64,000 bases of DNA from Cryptosporidium bovis (GCA_009768925.2 VHIT02000049.1:117159-181158), one strand, 5' to 3'. Numbered from the stretch's first letter, positions 17,455 through 28,078 are shown. A program made the numbers and translations. The notes: a model not told the origin generated them from the sequence alone.

Positions 17455-17526
17455 GCCTTCGTAGCATAGTGGCAATGCGTTCGCTTCGTAAGCGAAATAT
17501 CCAGGGTTCAATCCCCTGCGTGGGCT
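17455..17526 (+). tRNA. tRNA-Thr (anticodon CGU)
   Basis: 72 nt. Acceptor GCCTTCG/CGTGGGC with one T-T mismatch (pair 5-68) and one T-G pair. D arm GCAT-AGTGGCA-ATGC, anticodon stem TTCGC/GCGAA with loop TTCGTAA (anticodon CGU at 17487-17489, decoding ACG), T arm CAGGG-TTCAATC-CCCTG. Intronless. A run of six T (17528-17533) follows as terminator. Confidence 0.92.
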
Positions 17527-17527
17527 G

Positions 17528-17533
17528 TTTTTT
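17528..17533 (+). terminator. Pol III oligo-T terminator of tRNA-Thr
   Basis: TTTTTT two bases after the tRNA-Thr 3' end. Confidence 0.75.
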
Positions 17534-17688
17534 GTGCTAGCAACCGCAGAAGAGGGGTTTTTCTTTAATTGTTAGTCTACATTTCCCTTTGTTTTAGATG
17601 TTGGTGATATATAGCTTATATTATTTGCTCTTCTCTTTAACAAATGTTGAAAATGTTTAATGAATAGCCTAATATATCAACAATTAAT

Positions 17689-19562
17689 ATGAATGTTTTA
17701 CCTTTCCAAAAATCCATACAGAATGATTTGTCATCTAATAAATCTTGTTTATTAATTTTGAGTAGGGGTCTTGGTGTTTATAATGTAATATACAATTTCC
17801 TGTACAACCTAGACATAAAACTTGGAAAGTGTGTACTTTTACTGAATTTATCTGTACATGAGATTGAAAGTTTTATATTGTTTGTGAAAAACATGGACAA
17901 TGAATTAACCAAAAGTGGAAGCGAAATAGAAAAAAACACCCTCCTTTTAAATAGAATTGGAGTAATAAATTCCGAGACAAACCTTCAAAAAAGAACTTTA
18001 TTGTATAAAAATGGTGGAATATATGTGATAACTTCTAGAATATTGTTGACAGATGCTTTATCTCATAAACTTGAATTATCACTTGTGGATGGAATTATTG
18101 TGGCTAATGCAGAAAGTTTAAATGGAAGAAATTGGAATGATGCATTCATACTTCAACTTTTTAAAAATGAAAATTCAGAAGGATTCATTAAGGGAATTTC
18201 TCAACGTTCTGAATATCTCATACATGGTTACTTTGGACCCGGAATTGCAATGAGGTATCTGGGTACAATGACCATGTGTCTTTATTCAAGACAAAACAAA
18301 CTTGTTGAAGAATCATTGACACAATCTAAAAACATCAAGGTTATTGAAAAGTCAGTAAAAGCAACCGAATATTTCTATTTGATTCAAAAGTGTTTAATCC
18401 TTTTGATCGAAAAAGGTCTAAATGAAATCTTGAAATTAGACCGAACACTAGAAATATCAATGTCAGATTTACTGTATACTTCAACATGCAAATTACAGTC
18501 TAAAATTGAATCTATTACACAAGATCTTTGGACTACTATGACTCAAAAGCATAAACAACTTTTAAAAGATATTCTTATTTTAAGAAATTTACTGGAAATG
18601 CTCTATTTACTTGATTCTTCGATATTCTTCTTGTATTTGGAGCTCATACGTTACTCTAAAATTATCGATACTTCATGGATATTAACTCCAGAGTTCGAAT
18701 CTTTGTTTAAAGCATCTAGATCAAGGGTATTTAAAATAAACAAGTTAGGATCAAAAGAGCTAGGAGTTTCAGAGAGGTTAGAATTTACTTTATCTCTCGA
18801 AGTAAATCCGATATATATACAACTAATGGACTTATTGTTAGAAATGAGTGATGAACTTTCCGAAGGAGAATTGTCAATTTTAAAAGATGGAGTGTCTAGT
18901 GAAGAAAATACTTCACACATCGGAGATTGGAGTCCAGTTATTTTCGATTTAGAAAAGAAATCAGCATATTCTGAAAGCTATAATAATTTGGAATATTCAG
19001 ATGAAGCTGGATTTAATTTAGAAGACTACGATGTAATCGAGGTCTGTGAAACCCATATGAGGATTAAGAATGAGATATTTATTAATAAAAAAATAACAGA
19101 ACTACCAGAATACAGAGTACTTATTGTTTTACCTGATGAATTTTGTTACAACAAAAGTGATTTAGAATACCTTTTATTTAAGGGGCCTCAAAATCTTTCC
19201 ATTATGAAATTCTTGGAATTATCTCAAAACCTCGATCAAGACTCAGTTTTCTTCTTGCTACAAAATATTAATAGGTCAATTCATTTCGGAACCTCATTGA
19301 ATACGATAATTTATAATGAGAAATCAAATTTATTGAACGAATTGAAACTTGCTATTTCTGCTATTTTGAAGCAACGCTCTAGCAAAAGTTATTCATTTAA
19401 ATCAAAAAATGTTGTTTTGGACTCACTCCCAAATTCATTTGATCCAACATCGGGCATTTATACCTTATTTGAAGAAATATGGAAAAAGGAAATTATAAAC
19501 CCTAAAATTATTGTTACAAATCCTAAATTAAATATACAAGGTAAGTTTTGAGCTCCTCTTTC

Positions 19563-19594
<32 letters not shown>

Positions 19595-20760
19595 TCAAAA
19601 AAATATATTCTTGTAGGAAAATTTTGGAATACTCTTCATCATTACTCTCCACATTTAATTATTTTATTGGATCCAGAAGTATCGATTATAAGAGAAATCG
19701 AACTTTATATTGCAATGAAAAAAAAGTGTGATATAACTCTAAAGGTAATAATGATAACAATTCAGGATTCTATTCGTCACGTAAGTTTGAATTGAATATT
19801 AATATGAATGAAACAAATTTATATTGAAAACAGGAGAAGTACATACATACTATTAAAAATGAGGAGAATTCTTGGATTAGCCTTGAGAGACATAAAAGGA
19901 CATTGGTTGTTCCATTAAGTGATTTAACAAATGGGGATGTGTTTGCTAGAATTAGTACAACTATGAACCACCTAAAAAAAGATGATAAAGAGGAGCCAAA
20001 AAAAGTAATAGTCGACTCAAGAGAATTCAGATCCTCACTCCCATACAGATTATTTTGTAAAGGAATACAAATAATACCCCTTACACTTGAAATAGGTGAT
20101 TATGTTATTTCTAGGGATGTCTGTATTGAGAGAAAGTCAATTAAAGACTTGATTGTATCCCTTAATAATGGGAGGTTATACACACAATTGCAATGGTTAA
20201 CAAGGCACTATAAAGTTCCAGTGGTTCTAATAGAACTAGATAACAATAACGAATCTCTAAATGCAAGAGGAAGACAACAAAGCTTCACTCCCCCACAACT
20301 TAATTCTCCAGACACATATAACAAGTTGATCTTATTAATAAGACACTTTCCAATTATCAAATTAATTTGGAGTGAGAATGCATCATTCTCTTCCTCAATA
20401 ATACTACATATAAAAAACAATAGGGAACAGCCTGATGTTACTTCTGCAAGTGAATTAAATACTAACATATTGAATATAGAAAATAATGATGATCCGACCG
20501 ATGAGAATAAAAGTAATGTCAAAGTTCATAAAAAGAGAAAGAAAATGTCCTCTTCAGACTCTACTAAATCATTTTACTATGCAATTACATTCCTTAGGCA
20601 ACTTCCCGGAGTAAATTCGAAGAATATTTCAATATTAACTTCAAACTATAGCTCATTAAGGGAAATTATGAATTCACCAATGGAGGAATTAGTACAGCAC
20701 CTTGGAATTTCAAATGGAACTGTACTTTACAGAGCACTGCATGAGAATTTTTCCCAATAG
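17689..20760 (+). CDS. ERCC4: XPF/ERCC4/Rad1 structure-specific DNA endonuclease, three exons
   Basis: Exons 17689-19540, 19617-19780 and 19834-20760; introns of 76 and 53 nt with GTAAG...AG ends. Both joins keep frame and restore family sequence (exon 2 gives LDPEVSIIREIELYIA); the product is 980 residues. Catalytic subunit of the XPF-ERCC1 nuclease for nucleotide excision and crosslink repair. Residues 1 to about 680 are the helicase-like domain, with LSRGLG where a Walker A would be and TSRILLTDAL, so ATPase-dead as in XPF generally. The nuclease domain carries VDSREFR (Asp733), GDYVISRDVCIERKS (ERK 771-773), giving the active-site D..GDY..ERKxxxD set. The tandem helix-hairpin-helix lies at the C-terminus (LRQLPGVNSKNI...LVQHLGI). 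A TA-repeat occupies intron 1. Confidence 0.95.
19563..19594. repeat. (AT)n microsatellite in XPF intron 1
   Basis: Near-perfect AT dinucleotide repeat of about 32 bp within a 76-nt intron; likely length-polymorphic between isolates. Confidence 0.85.
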
Positions 20761-20847
20761 CTTTTTGTTTATGAATATAATAGACTATTTCATACAAAAT
20801 CACTAACTGCTTTTTATCTCGAAGATTTACCATTAGAAAAAAAACAT

Positions 20848-21843
20848 TTAATCCGTGAAAGTACGTTTAATTCTCGAATTTATTTTTTTCTTGATTTGTG
20901 ATCTTTCTGCACGTTTTTGTTCTAGAAATTCAATTGCCGATTTCAAAGCTGCTGCAACTGTTCCATGTTCTTTTGGATTAAAAGATCTAGTTGCTCTTGT
21001 TCCATTTGAAGTTACAAACCAAACACGCCAAGTTTTTCTTCTAACGCACCAAGAGATACCAGTATACCCTGTAACCTTCCATGATTTCCTTTCAGGATGC
21101 CATTCAATTCCAGGTATCCCTTCTATCTTTCCCAAAGGCGCTCCACCAGACGCAGCTAACATGGAAAATTCGCCATCATATTTATACCTACGACTTGTGT
21201 TCACTGCAAGCTTTTCTTCTGTTCTTAATCTTGCTCTATCAATTATATTTGATTGCCTTTGTTCGGAAAATATATTTTTTATGTACCCTCTCTCGGATCT
21301 TCTATCAACTTTCGATGAACATTTTTTTGAGCACGCTTCTATTCCAATCCTTTCATTCCTTATGTTATTCACAGAATTGTCATTTGGAACCAGCAATATA
21401 CCATTTAATAAAGATGAATGTGAAGCTGTTGAACTACTTGAAAACGACTCAAAATCAATTAAATTTATATTCGGAACTGAATCGTCACTAACTAATGAGT
21501 ATTGATTTTTTGTAGGAATACACTTAGTTTGACGCTCAAAATTTATGTGAATGTAATCTTTGCTTTTATTTAAATTGAAACTATTTGATATTACTGAATA
21601 TTCATGGCGATTATCTTCTTGCGAAGCTGAACCCTCTAACAAACGTGAGGAATTCGTTAAGCCTTCATTCAAATTTACCCCAACCCATATATCATCCTCC
21701 ACCCCACCCACTACCATTCTCAAATCATTATGGTGGTTTACTCCATATACAGAGTTGACACTAAAATCGTGTAATTCGTCATAATAACTTAAACTAGAGC
21801 TTGAAAGTTCCGGACTACCCCATTCTAAATAAGATTTGTACAT
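20848..21843 (-). CDS. ApiAP2 family transcription factor
   Basis: 331 residues. Apart from the C-terminus it is low-complexity (Ser, Asn, Asp-rich) as in most ApiAP2 proteins. One AP2 DNA-binding domain lies at residues about 242-312: GISWCVRRKTWRVWFV (beta strands 1-2), RATRSFNPKEHG (strand 3) and TVAAALKSAIEFLEQKR (helix), followed by a basic tail (KKKINSRIKR) that may act as a nuclear localisation signal. Just before it, GIPGIEWHPERKSWKV duplicates the first hairpin with the shared pattern G-x-x-G-I-x-W-x-x-x-R-K-x-W-x-V. ApiAP2 proteins are the main sequence-specific regulators of apicomplexans. Convergent with XPF (87 bp apart), divergent from the TPR gene. From memory this corresponds to the ApiAP2 gene near the PKS on C. 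parvum chromosome 4. Confidence 0.88.
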   Translation of the reverse strand: MYKSYLEWGSPELSSSSLSYYDELHDFSVNSVYGVNHHNDLRMVVGGVEDDIWVGVNLNEGLTNSSRLLEGSASQEDNRHEYSVISNSFNLNKSKDYIHINFERQTKCIPTKNQYSLVSDDSVPNINLIDFESFSSSSTASHSSLLNGILLVPNDNSVNNIRNERIGIEACSKKCSSKVDRRSERGYIKNIFSEQRQSNIIDRARLRTEEKLAVNTSRRYKYDGEFSMLAASGGAPLGKIEGIPGIEWHPERKSWKVTGYTGISWCVRRKTWRVWFVTSNGTRATRSFNPKEHGTVAAALKSAIEFLEQKRAERSQIKKKINSRIKRTFTD

Positions 21844-22475
21844 AGATGATATTATTTAATTATATTCGCCATCCAGACTGTAAGTTGTTTTTCTGAAATT
21901 CTCCTTTCAAAAGAATAAATAAATATACACTTACATGTATATTTACTTATCTACCCAAAACTTAAATTTAAATATTAAACCCTTTGCACACGCAAATTCA
22001 CTCTTATAGGCCAATATTTATACTTATATTATATGCTAAATATGATATATAAATCGTATTAATATTCAGAAGCGCTATAACAACAATTATTATTACTACC
22101 AAAAATTAGGATCTTTTTTGGACTACATGTATGCACAGATATCTCATTGGTTACCTGCACTATGAGGCAAAACGACAAAACGTCATTAGACTATACTGCA
22201 AAATTAAATTCACATTATTTACGACTTTTTTTCTTGACTATATTTCGTATAAAAAAATACATCTGAGTAATCTTAAATTGTAGGCTTTAAAACTCATATA
22301 CTTATATAATGTCTTCCACACATATTATTGAAATGTTTTTTATTAAAATTATATCTTACTCGTAACTTAGCGGCGTCTTGTGAATTTTCGCGGATTTGAC
22401 CTTCAAAGCATGTTCTGTTAACTATTAAACCTGTTTTAGCCTGTTAAGGATTAAAAAGAAGTAAAAGTGCTTCAA
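21844..22475. other. Divergent intergenic region, ApiAP2 / TPR gene
   Basis: 632 bp, strongly AT-rich over its first 500 bp. Two GC-rich elements lie close to the TPR gene: AGCGGCGTC (22369-22377) and TTTTCGCGGA (22385-22394), 82-107 bp before its ATG. ATGTATGCACA (about 22127-22137) is a weak AP2-like match. No ORF. Confidence 0.5.
22369..22394 (+). promoter_or_regulatory. E2F-like tandem elements upstream of TPR gene
   Basis: AGCGGCGTC and TTTTCGCGGA within 26 bp, the second matching the TTTCGCG E2F form; about 80-105 bp before the ATG at 22476. Confidence 0.45.
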
Positions 22476-23319
22476 ATGGAGGAACCTCAAATTAGTGAAT
22501 CGTTTGATAGTGAATCCTCCGGCATTTTCTCCAAAAAAATACCTGAGGAATCCTTTCCGTCTGCAAAGGAAAAGGGGAATGAGGTAGGTTTAAGAAAAAA
22601 ACAAAAAATGTAAAACTAATGACTTTGATTTACTTTAATCTAAAAGGCATATTATAATAAAGAATTTGAGAAAGCAATTGAGCATTGGCTTAGAGCGTAT
22701 AGATCCTGTAAATATATTCTTTCAAAAAAAGTATACGACGAAGCTCCAGAGAAGGAAAACGAGATTAGAACTCTCAAGATGCAACTTGACACTAACATAT
22801 CAATGGCATATTTAAAACTTGGAGATTACACTAACTCTATTTACTATTCGGATCAAGCTCTTGGGTACAGCCCTAAAAATATCAAAGCACTACATCACAA
22901 ATCAGAGGCATTATTTGAGATGTGCGAGTATAAGGCATGTATTGATTGTGTGAATCTGGCCCTGGAAATAGAACCCAATAACTCTGTATTTAAAAAAATC
23001 AAGTACAATGCTTTGCTTAAACAAAGGAGATATATTAATAAAACAAAAAAAATGGTTAGTTTATTCTACATGTTTTACAATTTAATTAATATTTTCAATA
23101 TTATATAAATATCGCCTAAACATGATAATTTAGGGTGAATTACTATTCAATAATAAACGGGAAGAAAATATTGAAAATAAAAAACAAAATTTAATTGTCT
23201 GTTTTCTATTAAATTCTATTGTGAAACTTAGAAGAGTAATTACGAAATATAAATTCAGAGAGAAAATTTCAAGAATTGCATCAATTATTTGTCCTACTAG
23301 AATTATAAATAGATTTTAG
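22476..23319 (+). CDS. TPR protein resembling the TPR half of FKBP-type immunophilins/AIP, three exons
   Basis: Exons 22476-22583, 22647-23054 and 23134-23319, with introns of 63 and 79 nt (GTAGGT...AAAG and GTTAGT...TTTAG). The joined frame gives 233 residues. Exon 1 begins with an acidic Ser-rich lead (MEEPQISESF) and ends AKEKGNE, which joins exactly to AYYNKEFEKAIEHW, the canonical first TPR helix of FKBP/AIP proteins. The later repeats are TNISMAYLKLGDYTNSIYYSDQAL and IKALHHKSEALFEMCEYKACIDCVNLALEIEPNN. No FKBP domain precedes the TPRs. The C-terminal 60 residues are basic with a weakly hydrophobic end. It probably binds the Hsp90 or Hsp70 C-terminus; the clamp residues were not checked. 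Exon 3 is less certain than exons 1-2. Confidence 0.78.
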
Positions 23320-23545
23320 AACAAAATAAGAGTAAATTCTAATTTGCTATAAGACCATACCTAGTTTAATGTTATGTGAAAAACAGACTCGCCCGCTTAT
23401 CTAAATTCTCCAACCTCAGAAAATGTATATCAACCTACTTCTGAATGCCATCACTCTAACTTTTTTTTTCCTAGGAAACAGACGAGGTCCGAAACTCGAA
23501 ATTAGAAAGCAGCCGATCCATTTCCCATGAGGAAAAAGCGCGGTA
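23320..23545. other. Spacer 3' of TPR gene to tRNA-Val
   Basis: 226 bp; AT-rich at first, less so near the tRNA. The 62-residue minus-strand frame over this area runs through the tRNA gene and is not a protein gene. Confidence 0.5.
23533..23537 (-). terminator. Pol III oligo-T terminator of tRNA-Val
   Basis: Five T on the minus strand eight bases after the tRNA-Val 3' end. Confidence 0.6.
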
Positions 23546-23619
23546 TACGGGCTACGAGACTCGAACTCGTGATCTCTTGCGTGTAAGGCAAGCGTCATAA
23601 CCACCTAGACCAAGCCCGC
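23546..23619 (-). tRNA. tRNA-Val (anticodon UAC)
   Basis: 74 nt. Acceptor GCGGGCT/AGCCCGT (first pair G-U), discriminator A. Anticodon stem CTTGC/GCAAG with loop CTTACAC; anticodon UAC at 23583-23585. T arm ACGAG-TTCGAGT-CTCGT. T5 on the minus strand at 23533-23537 serves as terminator. Intronless. Confidence 0.94.
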
Positions 23620-23680
23620 TAACTACCAGTAAGTCGCAGAAGGAATGAAATATTTTGAAAATTCTAAAAGGCGGTAGAGA

Positions 23681-25693
23681 TTAGTGATGCAGTGGGTACA
23701 GACACTTCTGAATGTATCCCAGTATTTCGTCCGTATTCACTATTTTTTCTTTTACGTACTCTTTATATTCGTTATTCTTTGTAATAATGTCTATAAACTG
23801 TGAGTACTTTATTGCTATAGTCGTACCTAACAATCTCAGTATTTCTTCACTGGTATCAAAACTTGAGAATGATGTTAGGGTTTGTTGCAATTCCATATCA
23901 ATATTTTTCTTCCAATTATTGTGAAAATTATTTGCTATTTCCTCAATTTCTTGAATTATAAAATCATCGACTAATGGCTTGTGCTCAAGAAATTCGTGAA
24001 TATCAATATACGTATTTCTAAATCTATATTCAATATATTTCTGAGTATATTCATTAAGCATGTGCCCAAAAATATCCGTAAAATCGTCATCTTGAAATGT
24101 TGAAATAATTACATCAACATTATTAATCATATATACACAACTCATTTCAAACTCATTAGTCTCTGATTGTAAGTAATTGCTATTTTTCTTTAGCCATTTA
24201 GCCAATGATTGTTGAATTTTTGAAATTAATTTCCTTACTTGCTTGTTTTTGCCATCCTCTATTTCTACTAATATTCTTATTATTACAAAGAAAAACTCTG
24301 ATAAACTGCGAGTTGTCGAATAAAAATGAGATAATCTGTTTATTTTTTGAGATTTATTGAATTCTCGACTAGATATCAAGGGTAGCAAATTTAAATGGTT
24401 CAATATCGAATTTTCAAGTAAGTAGTATATCATATTAATTTGTTTAGTGTAATATATATATATAACTTCACAATCATTAACACCTGAGTCAAATACTGAA
24501 ATTTTCGCCTCCAAAAGAGTTTTATATTTAAAAAAGATACAAAAAATAATCGACAATCCCATCGAGTCATTACTGTTAGATATTACCCCATGAAAAAGAT
24601 CTACTATTTTATCCAAATAATCGGAAAATATATGATCCATTATTTCCTTGTTATTTGACATAAATAACTGTCTTGAAAATTCATAAATCTCCATAAATGC
24701 TTTGTAAATTATCCTTTGAGAAAAAAAATATATTTCTTCAATATGATAATTCTCCCTTGGTAAAAAACATATTGCCTTCTCTAAATTTTCCTCTGTATCC
24801 AAATATATCTTGTTTATTATTAGTTGTCTTTCTTGAAATAACGAATAATGTTTATCATATTCCCTTGAATTAATTGTCAGTTGGATATCTTTCTCTCTTT
24901 TACTACAAAGCTCCTCGAATATTCCCATTGTATATCTAAATAAATCTGATTTAACCATATCACAAAAAACATTCCTTAACTTTGTATATTCTGTTCCAAA
25001 TTCATCCAATTGCCCTAATAATTCACTCTTTGCCACCAACCTTGAATGTAATTCTGAATTATATAAAAACATATTAACACTATCATTTTCAAGTAACAAG
25101 ATAAATTCATCATAAATTCTTTTATCAGCAATTGATTTAAGTGAATAATATACAGAGGAAATTTCCTTTCCTAGTTTGGCCTTCCCAAAACCATCTTTAT
25201 TGATAATCGAAAGCTTTCCTTTCAACTTTACTAATAAATCGATGTAATTAGAGTCTAATTGCCCAACAATGACATTATTTATTTGATCAGGGCTTATTAT
25301 CAATTCTTTTAAAAATATATAAACCTTTCTCTCAAGAACTTTCAGATTATTTATTCTCGTTTGTAATCTTCTGAATCTCTCATTTACTTCGTCCATCTTA
25401 AATGAAAGGTTTGAAATTTTTTCATTCAACACTGAAAAAGATTCATATGAGTAACACAACCACTTCCTAAGTTGACTACAGATACAATTCAAATTTACAA
25501 TATCATCTTTGTAATTTATCATTGATTTCCTTATACACTCAATTTGCGTCTTCTCAAAATCTGAAACATTAATTGAACCCTCTTCATAACTATTAATAAT
25601 TTTACTAATTATTCCATCATCTTTTAAGTTACGATAATAATCTATAAACCATGAACTACCCAATTCAAATAAAATATCCAACTCAGAACTCAT
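23681..25693 (-). CDS. VPS52: VPS52-like subunit of the GARP/EARP tethering complex
   Basis: 670 residues. VPS52 is a core subunit of GARP, which tethers endosome-derived vesicles at the trans-Golgi. Seen: an N-terminal coiled-coil region (residues about 60-125), then the signature-like LKELIISPDQINNVIVGQLDSNYIDLLVKLKGKL (residues about 128-160), SLKSIADKRIYDEFILLLEN, YNSELHSRLVAKSELLGQLDEFGTEYTKLRNVF and YTMGIFEELCSKR. These match the order in Vps52 (TISPDLI.., KIREFLLQKI, LLKY..L..FL..., YxxTMxK). The second half is all-helical and poorly conserved. No membrane segment. The call rests on motif order from memory; exocyst or COG subunits are the alternatives. ATG at 25693, with a GCGCCA element 45 bp upstream. 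Confidence 0.72.
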   Translation of the reverse strand: MSSELDILFELGSSWFIDYYRNLKDDGIISKIINSYEEGSINVSDFEKTQIECIRKSMINYKDDIVNLNCICSQLRKWLCYSYESFSVLNEKISNLSFKMDEVNERFRRLQTRINNLKVLERKVYIFLKELIISPDQINNVIVGQLDSNYIDLLVKLKGKLSIINKDGFGKAKLGKEISSVYYSLKSIADKRIYDEFILLLENDSVNMFLYNSELHSRLVAKSELLGQLDEFGTEYTKLRNVFCDMVKSDLFRYTMGIFEELCSKREKDIQLTINSREYDKHYSLFQERQLIINKIYLDTEENLEKAICFLPRENYHIEEIYFFSQRIIYKAFMEIYEFSRQLFMSNNKEIMDHIFSDYLDKIVDLFHGVISNSNDSMGLSIIFCIFFKYKTLLEAKISVFDSGVNDCEVIYIYYTKQINMIYYLLENSILNHLNLLPLISSREFNKSQKINRLSHFYSTTRSLSEFFFVIIRILVEIEDGKNKQVRKLISKIQQSLAKWLKKNSNYLQSETNEFEMSCVYMINNVDVIISTFQDDDFTDIFGHMLNEYTQKYIEYRFRNTYIDIHEFLEHKPLVDDFIIQEIEEIANNFHNNWKKNIDMELQQTLTSFSSFDTSEEILRLLGTTIAIKYSQFIDIITKNNEYKEYVKEKIVNTDEILGYIQKCLYPLHH

Positions 25694-26183
25694 TTTGTTA
25701 TTCTTACTTTTTTACTTGGTTTTAGCTCACAAAGCGCCACACAAAAACACTACTTAACGAATTAAGCATAACTATTACAAAATATACTTAAAAACAACTG
25801 TAAGATTACTATTTATAAGGCACACATGTACCTTCAATATATAAAATCATCTTTATCCCATAAAATTAACCCTGAATAAAAAGATTGATTTTTTTTATTC
25901 ATTGTTTCACCATTTATTTAACAAAACAAAGACCCATTACAAACTACAATAAGACAAATCTATCAGATAGTAGTGAAACCATGCACTATAGAAAAAATCA
26001 TTTAAATAAATCAAAACTCACATATTTACCTAAAAATATAAATTATATTAATAACCTTTTTACTTTTTTTTAGATCAATAAATATTAAATGTCGCGTCTA
26101 TCAAAGAGGTCAATGAGGACTCGGAAAAAAATGTCGCATGTATTTTGGAATTCTCAAAAAATATTTAAAAAAATAAAGATATA
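25694..26183. other. Divergent intergenic region, VPS52-like / acidic coiled-coil gene
   Basis: 490 bp, very AT-rich. GCGCCACACAAAA (25734-25746) lies by the VPS52-like start and GTCGCGTC (about 26091-26098) lies 85 bp before the coiled-coil gene. A 62-residue plus-strand frame (25885-26073) is Asn/Lys/Thr-rich noise without context. Confidence 0.5.
25734..25746 (-). promoter_or_regulatory. E2F-like GGCGC element upstream of VPS52-like gene
   Basis: Reads TTTTGTGTGGCGC on the minus strand, 41-53 bp before the ATG. Confidence 0.4.
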
Positions 26184-28040
26184 ATGGATGAATCAAAAGA
26201 TTATATGGATGGGTGTGGAAATTATGTTGATAATATTCTCTGGAGTAGTTCTGATGAAGACCAGGAATCAAGAAGTGAAATAGATGAATACCACTCCCCA
26301 AGATTTGGGGAACCAGATGATTGTGAAGAAAATATAGGCGACCATGAAGAGTTGAATTTCACACTAAGCAATGATGAAAATATAGACTTTGAAAATAATA
26401 TAGCATCAAGTGTCGATGAATATAACTATTTAGAAATTGACCAAAATACATTGGAAAATAAACAACCTTCAGATTGGAATGCATTTGGAGAAAACAGTTC
26501 CAACAGAGAAAATCCTACGGAAGAAAATATAGATGAGAATTCTGATAAAAAGTACGCAAATGTGGTTGAGTTAGAGAAAAATGAAAATAATTCGTATAAT
26601 GTAACCACAAACGATCTAAACTCCAGAGAAAGTGAAGCAAAGGAAAATATGTTTAATAGTAATATAAGTGGAGATGATACAATGTTTGAACTTTATGTGG
26701 GTGAAACAAATGACAAAATATCTTACTCTGAATTACAATCACAAGTCAAATCTCTATTGGAAATTTCAAACAAACACCAGGAGGAAGTACATGCTGAATT
26801 AGACAGTTTAATTTCTGAAAACGAAACGTTGAGAAATGAAATTGAATTACTAAACGCTAAACTAAAAGAGAGTGATTTAAATACTTCAAAATTTAAGCTT
26901 GATTCTATTGCACTTTCTGCCCAACTTCCTTTTCTAAAAAGTATAACTATGTTGGATGACGACAAAGAAGAGTTAAATTCACTTAGAGATAAGGTCAAAA
27001 TACTTGAAACAAAGTTAAATGAAGCAGAAAATGAAATAGAAAATTACAAAGCTTCAAAAGAAAAGGTTTCTGACCTTGAAAATGAATTGAAAAGAGTAAC
27101 TAATGAATTTTCAGAATTAGAAAAATTTCAAACTGAACAACTAAGAGTGGCAGACAATGAAATTATAGCTTTGACTGAAGCCAAGAATAAAATATTTAGG
27201 GATTTGCATAAAGTTATTAGAGAAAATGAATCTCTAAAATTAACGAAGACTGTTATAAAGAGAATTGAATCATATTATAAAAATGAAAATGAATTGGTCT
27301 TACCAAATATAGAAAATGAATTGAACGAATCAATTTCTGAGTTTAAAGAGAATAGTGATGTTTCTGACCCCAATATTATCAAGTCTGCGTTTGACATTTG
27401 TCAGTCTATTATTCCCAGGCTTGCTTTTGATATTGCAGAAGAAATTGTAATTTCACATAATGATTCAAATGAGGCTAATTTCAAAAATAAAAAAAGAACA
27501 CCACTCGGAAAAAAAAATATATCGATTCAAGTAGGTTTCCCACTTGTAAGCAATGGAGCATTTGGGACTACGGAGATCGACTCAATATCGTTAAGAAGTG
27601 AATTGTTAACATTGAGAGGTGAAAATAGCAAACTGAAGAAAGAAAATCAAAAGTTGAAGCAAGACATATTCTTAATTAAAAGAGTTAGGAAGACAAAAGG
27701 AGTTAATGGTGGTCTTCAAACAGGAATTGTCAATCAAACAGTTGATAGTTTTGATAGCAAGCAAAAAGAAGAATATATGTTAAATGGGATTAAATGGTTG
27801 ACGTCAGTTGTTAATGAAATTGATGAACTTGAGCAAAGATGTAATAAGATAAAAGGAGTTAATAACCAATCTAGCGACAACAAAAATTCTACAGGCTATA
27901 ATTCAACAGTAGCATCATTTGAGGAAATTGAAAATATCAAATCAAATGATACTTCCTTGAAAACAGAGAATACATTGAATAAGGAATTGAATATGTTAAG
28001 GGAAAAGTTAGTTAGCGAAGGTTTACTTGAAAAGGACTAA
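26184..28040 (+). CDS. Acidic coiled-coil protein, unknown function
   Basis: 618 residues, not recognised. Residues 1 to about 185 are strongly acidic and disordered (Asp, Glu, Asn-rich; WSSSDEDQESRSE). Residues about 185-390 form a long coiled coil (ELQSQVKSLLEISNKHQEE through EIENYKASKEKVSDLENELKR). A short conserved-looking basic patch, KKRTPLGKKNISIQVGFPLV, lies near residue 435; a second coiled coil follows (LRSELLTLRGENSKLKKENQKLKQD), then KWLTSVVNEIDELEQRCNKI and a helical end. No signal peptide or membrane segment. The layout suggests a structural or tethering protein. Convergent with the aminopeptidase gene, 38 bp apart. Confidence 0.8.
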   Translation: MDESKDYMDGCGNYVDNILWSSSDEDQESRSEIDEYHSPRFGEPDDCEENIGDHEELNFTLSNDENIDFENNIASSVDEYNYLEIDQNTLENKQPSDWNAFGENSSNRENPTEENIDENSDKKYANVVELEKNENNSYNVTTNDLNSRESEAKENMFNSNISGDDTMFELYVGETNDKISYSELQSQVKSLLEISNKHQEEVHAELDSLISENETLRNEIELLNAKLKESDLNTSKFKLDSIALSAQLPFLKSITMLDDDKEELNSLRDKVKILETKLNEAENEIENYKASKEKVSDLENELKRVTNEFSELEKFQTEQLRVADNEIIALTEAKNKIFRDLHKVIRENESLKLTKTVIKRIESYYKNENELVLPNIENELNESISEFKENSDVSDPNIIKSAFDICQSIIPRLAFDIAEEIVISHNDSNEANFKNKKRTPLGKKNISIQVGFPLVSNGAFGTTEIDSISLRSELLTLRGENSKLKKENQKLKQDIFLIKRVRKTKGVNGGLQTGIVNQTVDSFDSKQKEEYMLNGIKWLTSVVNEIDELEQRCNKIKGVNNQSSDNKNSTGYNSTVASFEEIENIKSNDTSLKTENTLNKELNMLREKLVSEGLLEKD

Positions 28041-28078
28041 AAGAAAATTACATACCTTTTTCATTTTGATAGAATTAA

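Noticed and set aside
23416-23604. 62-residue minus-strand frame
   Set aside because: It is a translation through the tRNA-Val gene.
25885-26073. 62-residue plus-strand frame
   Set aside because: Asn/Lys-rich noise in an AT-rich divergent promoter.
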